64,000 nucleotides of DNA from Myxococcales bacterium (GTDB taxonomy: Bacteria; Myxococcota_A; Polyangia; Polyangiales; JADJMO01): the NCBI GenBank assembly GCA_016709545.1, contig JADJMO010000013.1, positions 186,001-250,000 of the forward strand, given 5' to 3'. The notes under the pieces are model-generated. The model saw only the letters and a list, made by a program, of their open reading frames with translations, was not told where the DNA came from and made no database searches. Positions 1-9,222 of the stretch are shown here, one piece after another. Position 1 is the first letter of the stretch. Each line of letters begins with the position of its first letter. A program made the translations under genes and the position numbers.

Positions 1-1
1 C

Positions 2-712
2 GAATGGAAGGGAGCAGACCTCGCGCTCGCGACGCCGTTTCCCGACGGACCGGGTGTCTGCGTGTTCGGTCAGTCCCAGGACTGGGGAGCCTCTGCATTC
101 CTCGACCGTATGGCCTGCTACGACGGTGAACTCCGGTCGCGCTGGACGAAGACGCTGGTGCTACCCAAGTCCGAGCACGCTCTCGAGCTACGCCAGCTCG
201 GGCCTGCCCAGCTGGTCATCGGAACGAAGACGCGCTCGGACCGATACAAGTCCGCGCCGACCGCGGATTCGCGGATCGTGCTCTGGGCGAGCGGGGCCGA
301 GAAGAAGGTCGCGGTGGACATCGCTGCGACGATCGAGGGCCCCACCCCGGCGTGGCTCTCGCCGACGGATGGCCACGTCTCTCCGACGCCCTCGCCGCTC
401 GGCATGATCGCTGTGGGCAGCTACACGGCTGCGCAGGTACTCGAACACGGCACCAAGCTCGTGATCCTCGTGCGCCGCGACGATTGGGCTTCCCACATGC
501 TCGTCGCCGACCGCGGAACGGGCAAGACGGAGTGGGTGAGCGAGGAGCTCGAGCCCATCTGGGCGTCGCGCCTGGAGGTGATCGACGACGCGATCGTGGT
601 GTCCGGCAGGACCACGGACCGCACGGTGGCGCGCATCTTCGATCTCCGCTCGGGAGCCGTCCGCTACTTCGATCGCGGCGCAATGCTGACCACGCCACGT
701 CCCAGCTACTGA
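2..712 (+). CDS. C-terminal part of an unidentified protein (5' end outside window)
   Basis: The frame is open from the first bases of the window to the stop at 710-712, so the start lies upstream and 236 residues are visible. A GTG at 62 is an internal start candidate, but open coding before it argues for a truncated gene. The visible part is made of short beta-strand-like stretches with turns, such as DRGTGKTEWVSEE and ARIFDLRSGAVRYFD. That pattern resembles blades of a PQQ- or WD-type beta-propeller. I recognise no catalytic motif. It is followed after 54 bases by the amidotransferase-like gene on the same strand. The function is unknown and the propeller idea is an inference. Confidence 0.6.
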   Translation, partial: EWKGADLALATPFPDGPGVCVFGQSQDWGASAFLDRMACYDGELRSRWTKTLVLPKSEHALELRQLGPAQLVIGTKTRSDRYKSAPTADSRIVLWASGAEKKVAVDIAATIEGPTPAWLSPTDGHVSPTPSPLGMIAVGSYTAAQVLEHGTKLVILVRRDDWASHMLVADRGTGKTEWVSEELEPIWASRLEVIDDAIVVSGRTTDRTVARIFDLRSGAVRYFDRGAMLTTPRPSY

Positions 713-766
713 GCGGACGTGCGTTTACGTTCTCCCCACGGGACCGATCCGGTACCTTCCCCGCCC

Positions 767-1579
767 GTGCTGCGCACCGTCCCCTACGTCTTCATCGATC
801 GCCCCGAGGACGCCGACCTCGCCGCGCACCAACCCAACATCGACGGCCTCACCGCCGCCGTCACCGCGTTCGACGACAAGCTCACCGTCCTCCCCATCCA
901 CATCCGCGAGCTCGTGGACCTGGATCCGCACACGTTCACCCGCCGCTTCCACCCCTACGCCGTGTTCGGCGCCGGCTCCTTCACCGAGTGGTTCCAGTAC
1001 GGCGCCGACCCGGCCTGGCGCGCCGTCGTCGATCCCTACCTCGCGCTGCTCCGCGGCCTCCACACGCCGATGCTGGCCGTCTGCGGCAGCCACCAGCTCC
1101 TCGCCGCGGCCGTGCAGGGCTTCTCCGCCATCGCGCACATGAACGACGGCGGCGATCCGATCCGCATCTCCGAGGAGCTCGCGAGCGCCCCCTGCCCCCC
1201 TGTTCCCCGACCCGCGCGTGGGCGAGGTGGGCACCTACCCGATCGCGCTCACCCGGCCGCGGCGCACGACGGCCTGGCCTCCGGGTTCGCGAACGAGCCG
1301 CTGTGGGCCTCGCTGCACCACAAGGACATGGTCGTCGAGACCAGCCACGCCCACCTGCTCTTCACCCACGACGACACGCGCGCCCCGCGCACCACCGCGG
1401 GCGAGCTCGCCCAGAAGCGCTGCGCCGTCCAGGGCCTGCGCTACACGGGCCGTCCCATGTGGTCCACGCAGTTCCACCCCGAGATCGGGTGCTTCGCCGA
1501 GGGCACCTCCGACGACGGCGGCTTCGGGCGCCGCTTCCTCGTCGCCTTCCTCCACGCCGCGCGGCGCCACCATGCGTAA
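767..1579 (+). CDS. Class I glutamine amidotransferase-like protein, with two compensating frame changes
   Basis: The protein has the class I amidotransferase layout: a nucleophile elbow around Cys in AVCGSHQLL and a C-terminal STQFHPE motif supplying the His and Glu of the triad. Such domains release ammonia from glutamine for a partner synthase or act as stand-alone peptidases; the substrate here is unknown. I chose the GTG at 767 because family-like sequence begins there (LRTVPYVFID); a GTG at 719 is also in frame. Between about 1199 and 1252 the annotated frame reads as basic, proline-rich nonsense. The +1 frame there gives a convincing family-like strand (LFPDPRVGEVGTYPIALT) before the first frame resumes. 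One extra base in the C6 run near 1196-1201 and one missing base near 1250 explain this. The end overlaps the next gene by 8 bases. Confidence 0.75.
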   Translation: MLRTVPYVFIDRPEDADLAAHQPNIDGLTAAVTAFDDKLTVLPIHIRELVDLDPHTFTRRFHPYAVFGAGSFTEWFQYGADPAWRAVVDPYLALLRGLHTPMLAVCGSHQLLAAAVQGFSAIAHMNDGGDPIRISEELASAPCPPVPRPARGRGGHLPDRAHPAAAHDGLASGFANEPLWASLHHKDMVVETSHAHLLFTHDDTRAPRTTAGELAQKRCAVQGLRYTGRPMWSTQFHPEIGCFAEGTSDDGGFGRRFLVAFLHAARRHHA

Positions 1580-3251
1580 GGCTCTCCTCCTCCTCACGCT
1601 GGTCGCGGGTTGCTCGCGCGGACCGTGCGTGCGTCACGCGCAGCCGCAGGTCCTCGGTCGCCTCGAGGCCGAGCCCGCCCGCGAGGCGCGCGTCACCGCC
1701 GAGCGCATCGTGTTCCACCCCGTGCGGCTCGACGCGCAGGGTCTGCTCCTGCCCGCGCAGCCCACCGAGGCGCCGTTCGCCGACGTCGCGCGGCTCGGCT
1801 TCTCCGCGTTCGTCTCCATGAAGGAGATCGAGACCGGCAAGAAGCCCTACTACTCCGCGTCGATGTTCAAGCCGGTGGGCCCGAACGAGTTCGCGCCCGG
1901 CGGCTGGCTGCACAACCCGCCGGGCCTCGCGGCAATGCTCGTGCGCTCGTCGCTCCGCTGGTCCGCGTGGGGCGGCGACCGCGCGCCGATCGAGCACACG
2001 CGCGCCTTCGTGGACCACGTGCTCCTGCACGGGCTCACCGCCGAGTCCGACGCCTGGTCGCGCGTGCCCTACTCGAGCGCCAACGGCGGCGAGCTCGAGT
2101 ACAAGGGCGGCAACGACCTCAAGTACTGCGACCTCCACGACGCGTGCGGACGCGGCGATGGCCCCGGGTTCCTCGAGCCCGACAAGATCGGCGAGCTCGG
2201 CCACGCGCTCGTCCTGCTCTACCGCTTCACCGGCGAGCAGACCTACCTCGAGCACGCGCTCCGATTCGCCGACCAGCTCGCGCGCCACCGCGGCGAGGGC
2301 GACGGCAAGCGCTCGCCGTGGCCGTTCCGCGTCGACGCCAAGACCAACACCGTCGTCCGCGAGCCCTACACCTCCAACTGGATCTTCACCGTCGCCTTCT
2401 TCGACGAGCTCTCCGCGCTCGGCAAGACCACGCCAGAGCACCAGGCCGCGCGCGCTGCCACCTGGGCGTGGCTACGAAAATACCCGCTCGAGACCATGCA
2501 CTGGCAGGGCTTCTTCGAGGACATCCCCATCTACCTCGAGCCCGGCACCAACCCGAACCAGTACTCGGCGGGCGAGACCGCGCGCTACCTGCTCGACCAC
2601 CCCGAGGCCGACCCGAAGTCCCTCGAGCTCGCGCGCAAGACGGTGCGGTGGATCGACAAGACCTTCACCGTCGACGTGGACGCGCCGAACTTCGGCAAGA
2701 CCCCGGGCCACTGGCACGGCGCCGAGGTGATCTCCGAGCAGGGCGCCGACATGGCGAAGATGAGCAGCCACACCGCGCGGTACGCCTCGCTGCTCGCCCG
2801 CATCTACGAGCGCACCGGCGAGACCGACCTGCGCTTCCGCGCGTTCCGCTCGTTCTCGTGGGCCACCTACTGCGTCGACCCGAACGGCGTCGTGAAGATC
2901 GGCCCCGACGATCGCGAGGGCTACTGGTTCTCCGACGGCTATGGCGACTTCATGATCCACTACCTGGACGGCATGGCCTCGGTCCCCGCGTGGGCCCCCG
3001 CGCGCGAGGCCCACGTGCTGCGCACGAGCGACGTGCTCCGCGAGGTCACCTTCACGACGACGTCGCTCTCGTACAAGGGCACGGGCCCCGGCCACGAGGA
3101 GATCCGCCTCCCGGGCGCGCCGACGGTCTCGTTCCCGAACACCATTGCGGGTGGAAAGCCGGGCACCTTCAAGGCCACCCCGATCCCCTCCGGTGGCGTG
3201 CTGCTCACCATCGACCGCGCCGCGCCCGAGGTCCTCGTCACCTGGAAGTGA
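1572..3251 (+). CDS. Lipoprotein with a probable (alpha/alpha)-barrel domain
   Basis: This 559-residue protein starts with a lipoprotein signal (MRKALLLLTLVAGC, lipobox LVAGC), so it should be lipid-anchored outside the inner membrane. The body has repeated helical hairpins rich in aromatic residues, with conserved-looking stretches such as YSSANGGELEYKGGND, FFEDIPIYLEP and DGYGDFMIHYLDG. This is typical of six-hairpin or (alpha/alpha)6-toroid carbohydrate enzymes and epimerases. A C-terminal beta-rich tail of about 90 residues follows. I cannot assign a glycoside hydrolase or epimerase family and see no definite catalytic pair. The ATG at 1572 overlaps the end of the upstream gene by 8 bases, suggesting translational coupling. 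Confidence 0.7.
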   Translation: MRKALLLLTLVAGCSRGPCVRHAQPQVLGRLEAEPAREARVTAERIVFHPVRLDAQGLLLPAQPTEAPFADVARLGFSAFVSMKEIETGKKPYYSASMFKPVGPNEFAPGGWLHNPPGLAAMLVRSSLRWSAWGGDRAPIEHTRAFVDHVLLHGLTAESDAWSRVPYSSANGGELEYKGGNDLKYCDLHDACGRGDGPGFLEPDKIGELGHALVLLYRFTGEQTYLEHALRFADQLARHRGEGDGKRSPWPFRVDAKTNTVVREPYTSNWIFTVAFFDELSALGKTTPEHQAARAATWAWLRKYPLETMHWQGFFEDIPIYLEPGTNPNQYSAGETARYLLDHPEADPKSLELARKTVRWIDKTFTVDVDAPNFGKTPGHWHGAEVISEQGADMAKMSSHTARYASLLARIYERTGETDLRFRAFRSFSWATYCVDPNGVVKIGPDDREGYWFSDGYGDFMIHYLDGMASVPAWAPAREAHVLRTSDVLREVTFTTTSLSYKGTGPGHEEIRLPGAPTVSFPNTIAGGKPGTFKATPIPSGGVLLTIDRAAPEVLVTWK

Positions 3252-3363
3252 CAGCTGACTCCTTTCTGCGGCCAGCTTCCGTCGCCAACGGTCCACGCGC
3301 GACGGCGCTGGCCGAAGTGCGAGCGGCTGCTACATTGCGCCACCTGTCGGAGGAAGCTTGCTC

Positions 3364-5979
3364 ATGATTCGTCGCACTTCGCATGGCTTCGTGCTCGGTT
3401 CGGTCCTCTTGCTCGGGGCGTGTGGCGGCTCGGGCGCCGCGTCCGGCGAGATCGAGATCGACGCGGCCCTGGACACCGGCACCGAGGACACGGGCACGCC
3501 CGACACCGGCACCCCGGACACCAGCGTCGACACGGGCAGCCCCGACACCGGCAGCCCCGACACCGGCACGCCCGACACGACCCCGCTCGACACCGGCACG
3601 CCGGACACGGGCACCCCCGACACGACCCCGGTCGACACCGGCACCCCGTTCGACGCGAGTGGCATCGACTGCGTGACCGACACCGACAAGGACGGCATCC
3701 CCGACGAGATCGAGGGTCGCTACGAGAAGACCGGCCCCGTCGACACCGACAAGGACGGTACACCCGACTACCTCGACACCGACAGCGACAACGACGGCAT
3801 CAGCGACAAGGACGAGTGGTTCGACAAGGGCTCGTGCTCGCCCGGCGGCACCAACGACGCCGACGGCGACGGCGTCCCCAATTACCGCGACCTCGACAGC
3901 GACGGCAACGGCCTCCCCGACAAGGACGAGGCCTGCCCGCCCACCACCGTGCTGACCAAGCTCGGCAAGGCCGCGTGCGTCGCGGGCGTCCCCTACGACT
4001 TCGACGGTGACGGCGTCCCCGACTACCTCGACCCCGACAACGACCACGACAGCACGAGCGCCGACAAGTCGGTCGGCCTCGACGACAAGTTCGAGGTCGG
4101 CGCGGGCGGCGTCCTCACCGACACCGACGGCGACGGCGTCCCCGACCTCTACGACACCGACAGCGACGGCGACGGCATCCTCGACCTCGAGGACGGCCTC
4201 GGCGACCCGGACAAGGACGGCAAGCCCAACTTCCGCGACACCGACAGCGACGGCGACGGCGTCCCCGACAGCTGCGAGGGCCTCGTCGACACCGACGGCG
4301 ACGGCAAGGCCGACTACGTCGACACCGACAGCGACGGCGACTACCTGGCCGACGCGCTCGAGGACAAGAACGGCAACTGCAAGGTCGACGCGGGCGAGAC
4401 CAACCGCCTCAAGAAGGACACCGACGGCGACGGCCACGACGACTTCGTCGAGACCGCGCTCACGCCGGTGGGCTCGAGCAGCTGGGCGACCGACGCCACC
4501 AAGACCCCCTGGAACCAGGGCAAGTTCTACTTCCTCGTGCCGTACTCGTCCGACGGCAGCGCGAAGCCCTCGCCCACCAGCACCCCGCTCGCCATGTCCA
4601 CCAAGATCAACGACGGCGACGTCGCGTTCGTGGTCGACACCACCACCTCGATGAACAACGTCGAGGCCGCGCTCTCCACGAGCATCGGCAAGATCATCAC
4701 CGACCTCACCGACTCCTCCAAGTCCACCTACATCCCGAACCTGCGCGTCGGCGTGGTCGGCTACGACGACGCGCTCGCCAAGCCGTGGGGCGACTCGGTG
4801 GGCGACAGCTTCGTGTGGTTCCCGGGCGGGCTCGACCGCGTCACCGCCACGCCGTCGACGGCGATCTCGGCCGCGGCCGCGCTCGCCTCCAAGGGCACGA
4901 CCCCGGGTGGCAGCTACCCCGAGGGCACGGTCCCCGCATTGTGGTGGGTGCTCACCGGCGAGTCGTTCAGCTTCGTCAGCACCACCGTGGGCACCACCAA
5001 GACCTTCCCCGCGGTGACCGGCCTGGCCTCGACCGAGTTCGGCGGCCTGCACTTCCGCAAGAGCGCGGTGCCGATCCTCGTCAACGCGAGCGACGCCAAC
5101 ATGCACGGCGGCAAGACCAGCAACTGCATCGACCCGGGTGGCGCGACCCTCTCGCCGTGCCTGCCCATCAGCTACGGGACCGGCGGCGCCAAGCCGTCCT
5201 CGCTCACCACGTCGGTCGACATCGACCTCCTCATCGCCAAGATGAACGTGATCGGCGCCAAATACGTGGGCATCTCGGTGCACGGCGGCGTCGGCGGCGT
5301 GACCGGCAAGGCCTCCAACGTGAGCCGCACGCTGAGCACCACCGCGTACTCGTCGTCGCTCGACATGGAGACCATCGCCAAGGGCACCAACTCGATGGTC
5401 GATCCGACGGCGATCTCGGCCACGGCCACCACCAGCGACTGCAAGACGAGCAACGCGGGCGGCGCGGCCAACCCGGCCACCGCGGGCCAGTGCCCGCTCG
5501 TGTTCGCCATCCTCTACGACGGCGCCGGCCTCGGCAGCGTGGTCACCAACGGCATCGTCGCCCTCCTCAAGTCGATCCGGTACGACGTGCACGTGCAGGC
5601 CACGCCGGTGCTGTCGGGCGGCGTGGATCCGGTCGACGCGTTCATGACCAACGTGCTCCCGATGCCCGGGGGCGGCACCGATCCCGTCACCGGCGGCACC
5701 TGCGTCACCTTCGCGTCGACCTCCACCGCCGACCGGTTCATCGGCCCCAAGGCCGCCCCCGGCACCGACGCGGCCAAGGAGACCATCCTCGACGTGAACC
5801 CGGGCCCGCTGCACTGCTTCGCGGTCGCCCCCAAGGTGAACACCACCGTCCCCGCCACGCTCGCCGTGCAGATCTTCAAGGCCACGCTCCGCGTCGAGGC
5901 CGAGAAGCCCGACGGCACCACGTTCACGCTGGGCACCGACCGCGAGGTGCTGTTCCTCGTGCCGCCCCTCGTGAACTGA
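3364..5979 (+). CDS. Large lipoprotein with calcium-binding type 3 repeats and a VWA-like domain
   Basis: The 871-residue protein starts at ATG 3364, 8 bases after a GGAGGAAG ribosome site. It has a lipoprotein signal (LLLGAC) followed by about 60 residues of DTGTPDT-type linker. Residues ~100-360 contain many DxDxDG repeats (DTDGDGVPD, DSDGDGIL), as in thrombospondin type 3 repeats, which bind calcium. From about residue 420 a von Willebrand A-like domain begins with DVAFVVDTTTSM; this matches the MIDAS DxSxS motif with Thr replacing the first Ser. Proteins of this design are common on myxobacterial surfaces and are usually tied to adhesion or motility; the exact role is unknown. A partial palindromic element lies right after the stop, between this gene and the convergent TPR gene. 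Confidence 0.8.
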   Translation: MIRRTSHGFVLGSVLLLGACGGSGAASGEIEIDAALDTGTEDTGTPDTGTPDTSVDTGSPDTGSPDTGTPDTTPLDTGTPDTGTPDTTPVDTGTPFDASGIDCVTDTDKDGIPDEIEGRYEKTGPVDTDKDGTPDYLDTDSDNDGISDKDEWFDKGSCSPGGTNDADGDGVPNYRDLDSDGNGLPDKDEACPPTTVLTKLGKAACVAGVPYDFDGDGVPDYLDPDNDHDSTSADKSVGLDDKFEVGAGGVLTDTDGDGVPDLYDTDSDGDGILDLEDGLGDPDKDGKPNFRDTDSDGDGVPDSCEGLVDTDGDGKADYVDTDSDGDYLADALEDKNGNCKVDAGETNRLKKDTDGDGHDDFVETALTPVGSSSWATDATKTPWNQGKFYFLVPYSSDGSAKPSPTSTPLAMSTKINDGDVAFVVDTTTSMNNVEAALSTSIGKIITDLTDSSKSTYIPNLRVGVVGYDDALAKPWGDSVGDSFVWFPGGLDRVTATPSTAISAAAALASKGTTPGGSYPEGTVPALWWVLTGESFSFVSTTVGTTKTFPAVTGLASTEFGGLHFRKSAVPILVNASDANMHGGKTSNCIDPGGATLSPCLPISYGTGGAKPSSLTTSVDIDLLIAKMNVIGAKYVGISVHGGVGGVTGKASNVSRTLSTTAYSSSLDMETIAKGTNSMVDPTAISATATTSDCKTSNAGGAANPATAGQCPLVFAILYDGAGLGSVVTNGIVALLKSIRYDVHVQATPVLSGGVDPVDAFMTNVLPMPGGGTDPVTGGTCVTFASTSTADRFIGPKAAPGTDAAKETILDVNPGPLHCFAVAPKVNTTVPATLAVQIFKATLRVEAEKPDGTTFTLGTDREVLFLVPPLVN
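3461..3655 (+). repeat. Degenerate short tandem repeat encoding a DTGTPDT linker
   Basis: About 195 bases are built from variants of GACACCGGCACGCC in tandem, within the lipoprotein gene. They translate into repeated Asp-Thr-Gly-Thr/Ser-Pro units. Copies differ at third positions and some carry inserted ACGACC codons (DTTPLD). Such linkers hold surface domains away from the lipid anchor. The repeat is a likely site of slippage in length between strains. Confidence 0.75.
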
Positions 5980-5988
5980 CCCCCTCTG

Positions 5989-6010
5989 GAGCGGCCGCCG
6001 CTCACTGCGC
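5989..6010. repeat. Partial copy of a dispersed palindrome, between convergent genes
   Basis: An inverted repeat with arms GAGCGGC/GCCGCTC (5989-5995 and 5997-6003) lies between the VWA lipoprotein gene and the convergent TPR gene and overlaps the latter's stop codon. On the reverse strand its 20 bases at 5991-6010 match 59665-59684 exactly. The central 16 bases present in the 59.7 kb copy are absent here. It could form a short hairpin that ends transcription from both sides; no T-tract is present. Confidence 0.5.
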
Positions 6011-6847
6011 TGGCGCCTCGTTCGCCTTCGCGAGCACGTGCTTGGCGAGGGTGTCGTCGGGGTCGCGCGCGAGCACCGCTTTGGCGGCCTTCTTCGCGGC
6101 CTCGCGGTCGCCCTTCATGAGGTAGGCGAACGCGAGCCAACCGCCGGCCGCGCGCCCCACCGCCGTGGGCGCCGGGGCCAGCGGCGCGAGCCGAGCGATC
6201 GCCGCGTCCCACGCCCCGCGCGCCATCTCCACGCGCGCGACGACGAGCTCGATCTCCGGCACGCCGGGCCCGAACCTCGCGTACGCGCGCTCGGCCACGT
6301 CGGCGGCCTCGGCGTCGCGGTCCATGCGCAGCAGCACCTCGACGAGCCCCACCCACCCGGCGGTGTCGCCCGCCTGCACCTCGACGAGCCGGAGGAAGTG
6401 CTCGCGCGCCTCGTCGTAGGCGCCGCGGGCGGCGAGCAAGCGACCGAGGTTCGCGCGCGGCTCGGCGAGGCCGGGGTCGATCGCGAGCGCCGCGCGGTAG
6501 TGCTTCTCGGCGAGCGCCGGATCGCCCCGCTTCTCGGCGATCGCGCCGAGCCCCACGTGCGCGCCCGCCGCGTCCTTGTCGAGCGAGAGGGCCCGCCGGA
6601 AGCGGCGCTCGGCGCCCTCGAGATCGCCCCGCGCGAGCTCGACGAGCCCGAGGTTGATCCACGCCTCGACGAACCCCGGATTGTACTCGAGGGCGAGGGA
6701 GAAGCGCGCCGCGGCCACCTCGAGGTCGCCGTGGGCGAGCGCCTGCGCGCCCGTCCGGTTCAGCTCCACCGCGTTCGGGTGGATCGGCCCGCGCCCGAAG
6801 CAGCCGACCAGCGACACGACGAGGAAGACGGCGAAGATCCAGCGCAT
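6002..6847 (-). CDS. TPR-repeat lipoprotein
   Basis: The 281-residue protein begins MRWIFAVFLVVSLVGC, a clear lipoprotein signal, which supports the ATG at 6847 over an in-frame ATG at 6871. The rest is a chain of about six tetratricopeptide repeats (for example AVELNRTGAQALAHGDLEVA and AHVGLGAIAEKRGDPALAEKHY) ending in AKEDP-like helices. TPR lipoproteins act as envelope scaffolds for assembling other proteins; the partner is not evident. The gene is convergent with the VWA lipoprotein, and its stop codon lies within a palindrome. Confidence 0.85.
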   Translation of the reverse strand: MRWIFAVFLVVSLVGCFGRGPIHPNAVELNRTGAQALAHGDLEVAAARFSLALEYNPGFVEAWINLGLVELARGDLEGAERRFRRALSLDKDAAGAHVGLGAIAEKRGDPALAEKHYRAALAIDPGLAEPRANLGRLLAARGAYDEAREHFLRLVEVQAGDTAGWVGLVEVLLRMDRDAEAADVAERAYARFGPGVPEIELVVARVEMARGAWDAAIARLAPLAPAPTAVGRAAGGWLAFAYLMKGDREAAKKAAKAVLARDPDDTLAKHVLAKANEAPAQ

Positions 6848-6901
6848 GCCCCAGGGTCGGCACGAGCGCACCCGGAGTTGCGCGGTATGCGTCCGCCGCC
6901 T

Positions 6902-9160
6902 TCAGTCGTCGTCGCCGCTGCCGGCGATCGGTACGCGGATGGACATGGGGCTCGAGTCGACGTCGGGCGGATCGGTGGGCAGGCGCTCGCTCGACGGGAA
7001 CGACCCCGAGGGCCGGTCGGTGACGGCCACCGCGGGCCACGAGCCGCTCGTGCGGTCGGCCGATGGCCAGTTGCCAGACTGCGAGGCGTTCGACGACGGC
7101 GGCGGGAGGATGCTCGGCCGGTCGCCACCGAGCGCCGACTTGCCCTCGAGGAACTTCACGGCGCTGACGCCCCCGCAGCGCATCAAGGTCATGCGCAGAT
7201 CGCCCGGCAGCGGGGTCTCGACCAGGAGGCGCACGCCGGTCTTCGGGTGGTTGAGCTCGAGGCGGATGCAGTGCAGGAACGTGCGATCGAGGCCGTGCTT
7301 CTCCTCGAAGAACCGGTTGGTCGGCGCGTGGCCGTAGCGCTCGTCGCCGAGCACGGGGTGGCCGATGGCCGCGAGGTGGCGGCGGATCTGGTGGGTGCGC
7401 CCCTGCTCGGGGACGATGCGCAGCACGCTGTGGCCACCGATGCCGCCGAGCCAGCGGTAGCGCGTACGCGCGGGCAGGAGTCGCCCCTCGTCGCGCAGGT
7501 CGCGGGTGATGGCGCCCTTGCTCGGTGTGCGCCCGCGCGCCGCAGCGAGGTAGATCTTGCGGCCCTGCGCGTTGCCGAGCGCATCGGCCCACGCGGTGAC
7601 GTACGAGGCGCGCTTGGCGAAGATGACGAGGCCACTCGTGCCGACGTCGAGCCGGTGCACGGGGACCGCCTGGTCGCACCCCGGGAGGAGGCGCACCCGG
7701 CCGAGCAAGGAACCGGCGTATTCTCCCTGCGGGGTGGCCGGCTCGTGCGGGCTCTTCTCGACGATGATCGCCTCGTCGTCCTCGTACGCCACCCGCGGCA
7801 GCGGCGCGGCCATCGGCGTGAGGACCGCCACCGTCTCCACCTCTTCGGTGAGGGGGATCATGTCGACGGGCTGCAGCAGCTTGGCGCCGTAGCCGAGGCG
7901 CCGGAAGTGGTCGAGGTCGCGCGCGAGGGTGTCCGGATCGCACGAGACGTAGCCGATGGCGCGCGGAGCGAGCTGCGCGATCTGCTGACGGACGAGCGGC
8001 GCGACGCCGCGGCGCGGTGGATTGAGCACCACGAGATCGAACTTGGGCTCGCCCTGCGCGATGGCGCGGAGCCGCTGCGCGAGCACCTCGCTCACCTCGC
8101 CGGCGGTGGTCTCGAACGCGGCGACCGCGACCGCGTCTTTGCCGAGCCGCGCGGCCTCGAGGGCCAGGCGGGCGGCCGGCGCGAACGACTCGACCAGGTG
8201 CACGTGCGCGCCGCGGGCCGCGAGCGCGAGGCCGATGGCCCCGGAGCCGCCGTAGAGATCGAGCACCGTGGTGCCCGGCGCGACCTTCGCGGCCTCGGCC
8301 AGGGTCTCGTGGACCCGCTGGGCCTGTTCGCGGTGCGCCTGCACGAACGCGCCGAACGTGGCGAGGTGCACGACGCCACCGATGGTGTCGGCCGCGGTGG
8401 ACTCTCCGTCGAGGACGAGCTGTTCGCTGCCGAGCACCTGGGGCGAGTCGCCGTCGCGCAGGCCGAGGGCCACGCCCTTGATGACGGGCAGCCGCGCGCG
8501 GAGGCTCCGCGCGATCTCGCGGAGCGCCTCGAGTGTCTCGGGCGTGCGCACGTCGTCGCGCGCCGCGATGAGGGTGACGAGCACCGAGACCACGCCCGCC
8601 GGGTCGCGCGCCTCGCGCAGATCGACGGCGCGCACGAGCGCCTGGGGTTGCGCGGGCTCGCGCGGCGGCTGACTCGCGGCCGGGCCGGACGACTGGGGCG
8701 CGCGCGACGAGAGCGGAGCAGCGCGGGGCGGGGTGACGACCTCGGACGGCCGGGCGAGCACGCTGCCGGGCTCACGCGAGAGGGCCCGCAAGGCCGCCGC
8801 GACCTCGCCGAGGATCGGAGACACCACGCGGCACTCGGGGGTGTCGAGGACGACGTGTCCGCCACCGCTGGCGTAGAGCCCGACGACGAGCCCGCTCCGA
8901 CCCTCGGGATCGACGTCGATCGCGGTGACCAGCTTGGCGCGCGTGCGGTAGGCGGAGATCGGTGACGCCGGCGCGGTGGGCTCGACGGTGGCGCCCTCGA
9001 GTCCGGGGTAGGCCGAGACGGCGTCGTCGACCCGCGCACGCTTGCGGACGATCTGCTCGTCGTACGTGTACTCGATCATCGGACAACCAGCACAGCGGTC
9101 GGCGTGGACGCAACTCACCCGCGTGGCCACGACGTTCGGCGACGGGTTCGGTTCGGCCAT
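6902..9160 (-). CDS. Fusion of TrmA/RumA-type RNA (uracil-5) methyltransferase and RluA-type pseudouridine synthase
   Basis: This 752-residue protein joins two RNA-modifying enzymes. Residues 1-450 are a TrmA/RlmD-type m5U methyltransferase. It has Fe-S cysteines C17, C23 and C26 with a candidate fourth at C110, the SAM motif VLDLYGGSGAIG at 299-310, NPPRRG at 380-385, and the catalytic Cys407 in YVSCDP. There is no N-terminal TRAM domain. A low-complexity Pro/Ala insert lies at about 135-175. Residues 455-690 are an RluA-family pseudouridine synthase with the signature HRLDVGTSG (502-510; catalytic Asp505). A Pro/Ser-rich tail of about 60 residues follows. I see no stop or frame change between the halves, so it is a true fusion in this sequence. 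RNA targets are unknown; 23S rRNA is likely from the families. Confidence 0.88.
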   Translation of the reverse strand: MAEPNPSPNVVATRVSCVHADRCAGCPMIEYTYDEQIVRKRARVDDAVSAYPGLEGATVEPTAPASPISAYRTRAKLVTAIDVDPEGRSGLVVGLYASGGGHVVLDTPECRVVSPILGEVAAALRALSREPGSVLARPSEVVTPPRAAPLSSRAPQSSGPAASQPPREPAQPQALVRAVDLREARDPAGVVSVLVTLIAARDDVRTPETLEALREIARSLRARLPVIKGVALGLRDGDSPQVLGSEQLVLDGESTAADTIGGVVHLATFGAFVQAHREQAQRVHETLAEAAKVAPGTTVLDLYGGSGAIGLALAARGAHVHLVESFAPAARLALEAARLGKDAVAVAAFETTAGEVSEVLAQRLRAIAQGEPKFDLVVLNPPRRGVAPLVRQQIAQLAPRAIGYVSCDPDTLARDLDHFRRLGYGAKLLQPVDMIPLTEEVETVAVLTPMAAPLPRVAYEDDEAIIVEKSPHEPATPQGEYAGSLLGRVRLLPGCDQAVPVHRLDVGTSGLVIFAKRASYVTAWADALGNAQGRKIYLAAARGRTPSKGAITRDLRDEGRLLPARTRYRWLGGIGGHSVLRIVPEQGRTHQIRRHLAAIGHPVLGDERYGHAPTNRFFEEKHGLDRTFLHCIRLELNHPKTGVRLLVETPLPGDLRMTLMRCGGVSAVKFLEGKSALGGDRPSILPPPSSNASQSGNWPSADRTSGSWPAVAVTDRPSGSFPSSERLPTDPPDVDSSPMSIRVPIAGSGDDD

Positions 9161-9222
9161 GCCCCGCGAATGTACCTCAAAATCCCCGGAGCGGGTTCTC
9201 CTCGAATCCGGGTCGACCCGGC

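Noticed and set aside
3238..5814. Long minus-strand open frame (858 codons) opposite the VWA lipoprotein
   Set aside because: It is Arg/Ala/Val/Gly-rich without domain features and mirrors the GC-rich repeats of the real gene, which has a lipobox and ribosome site.
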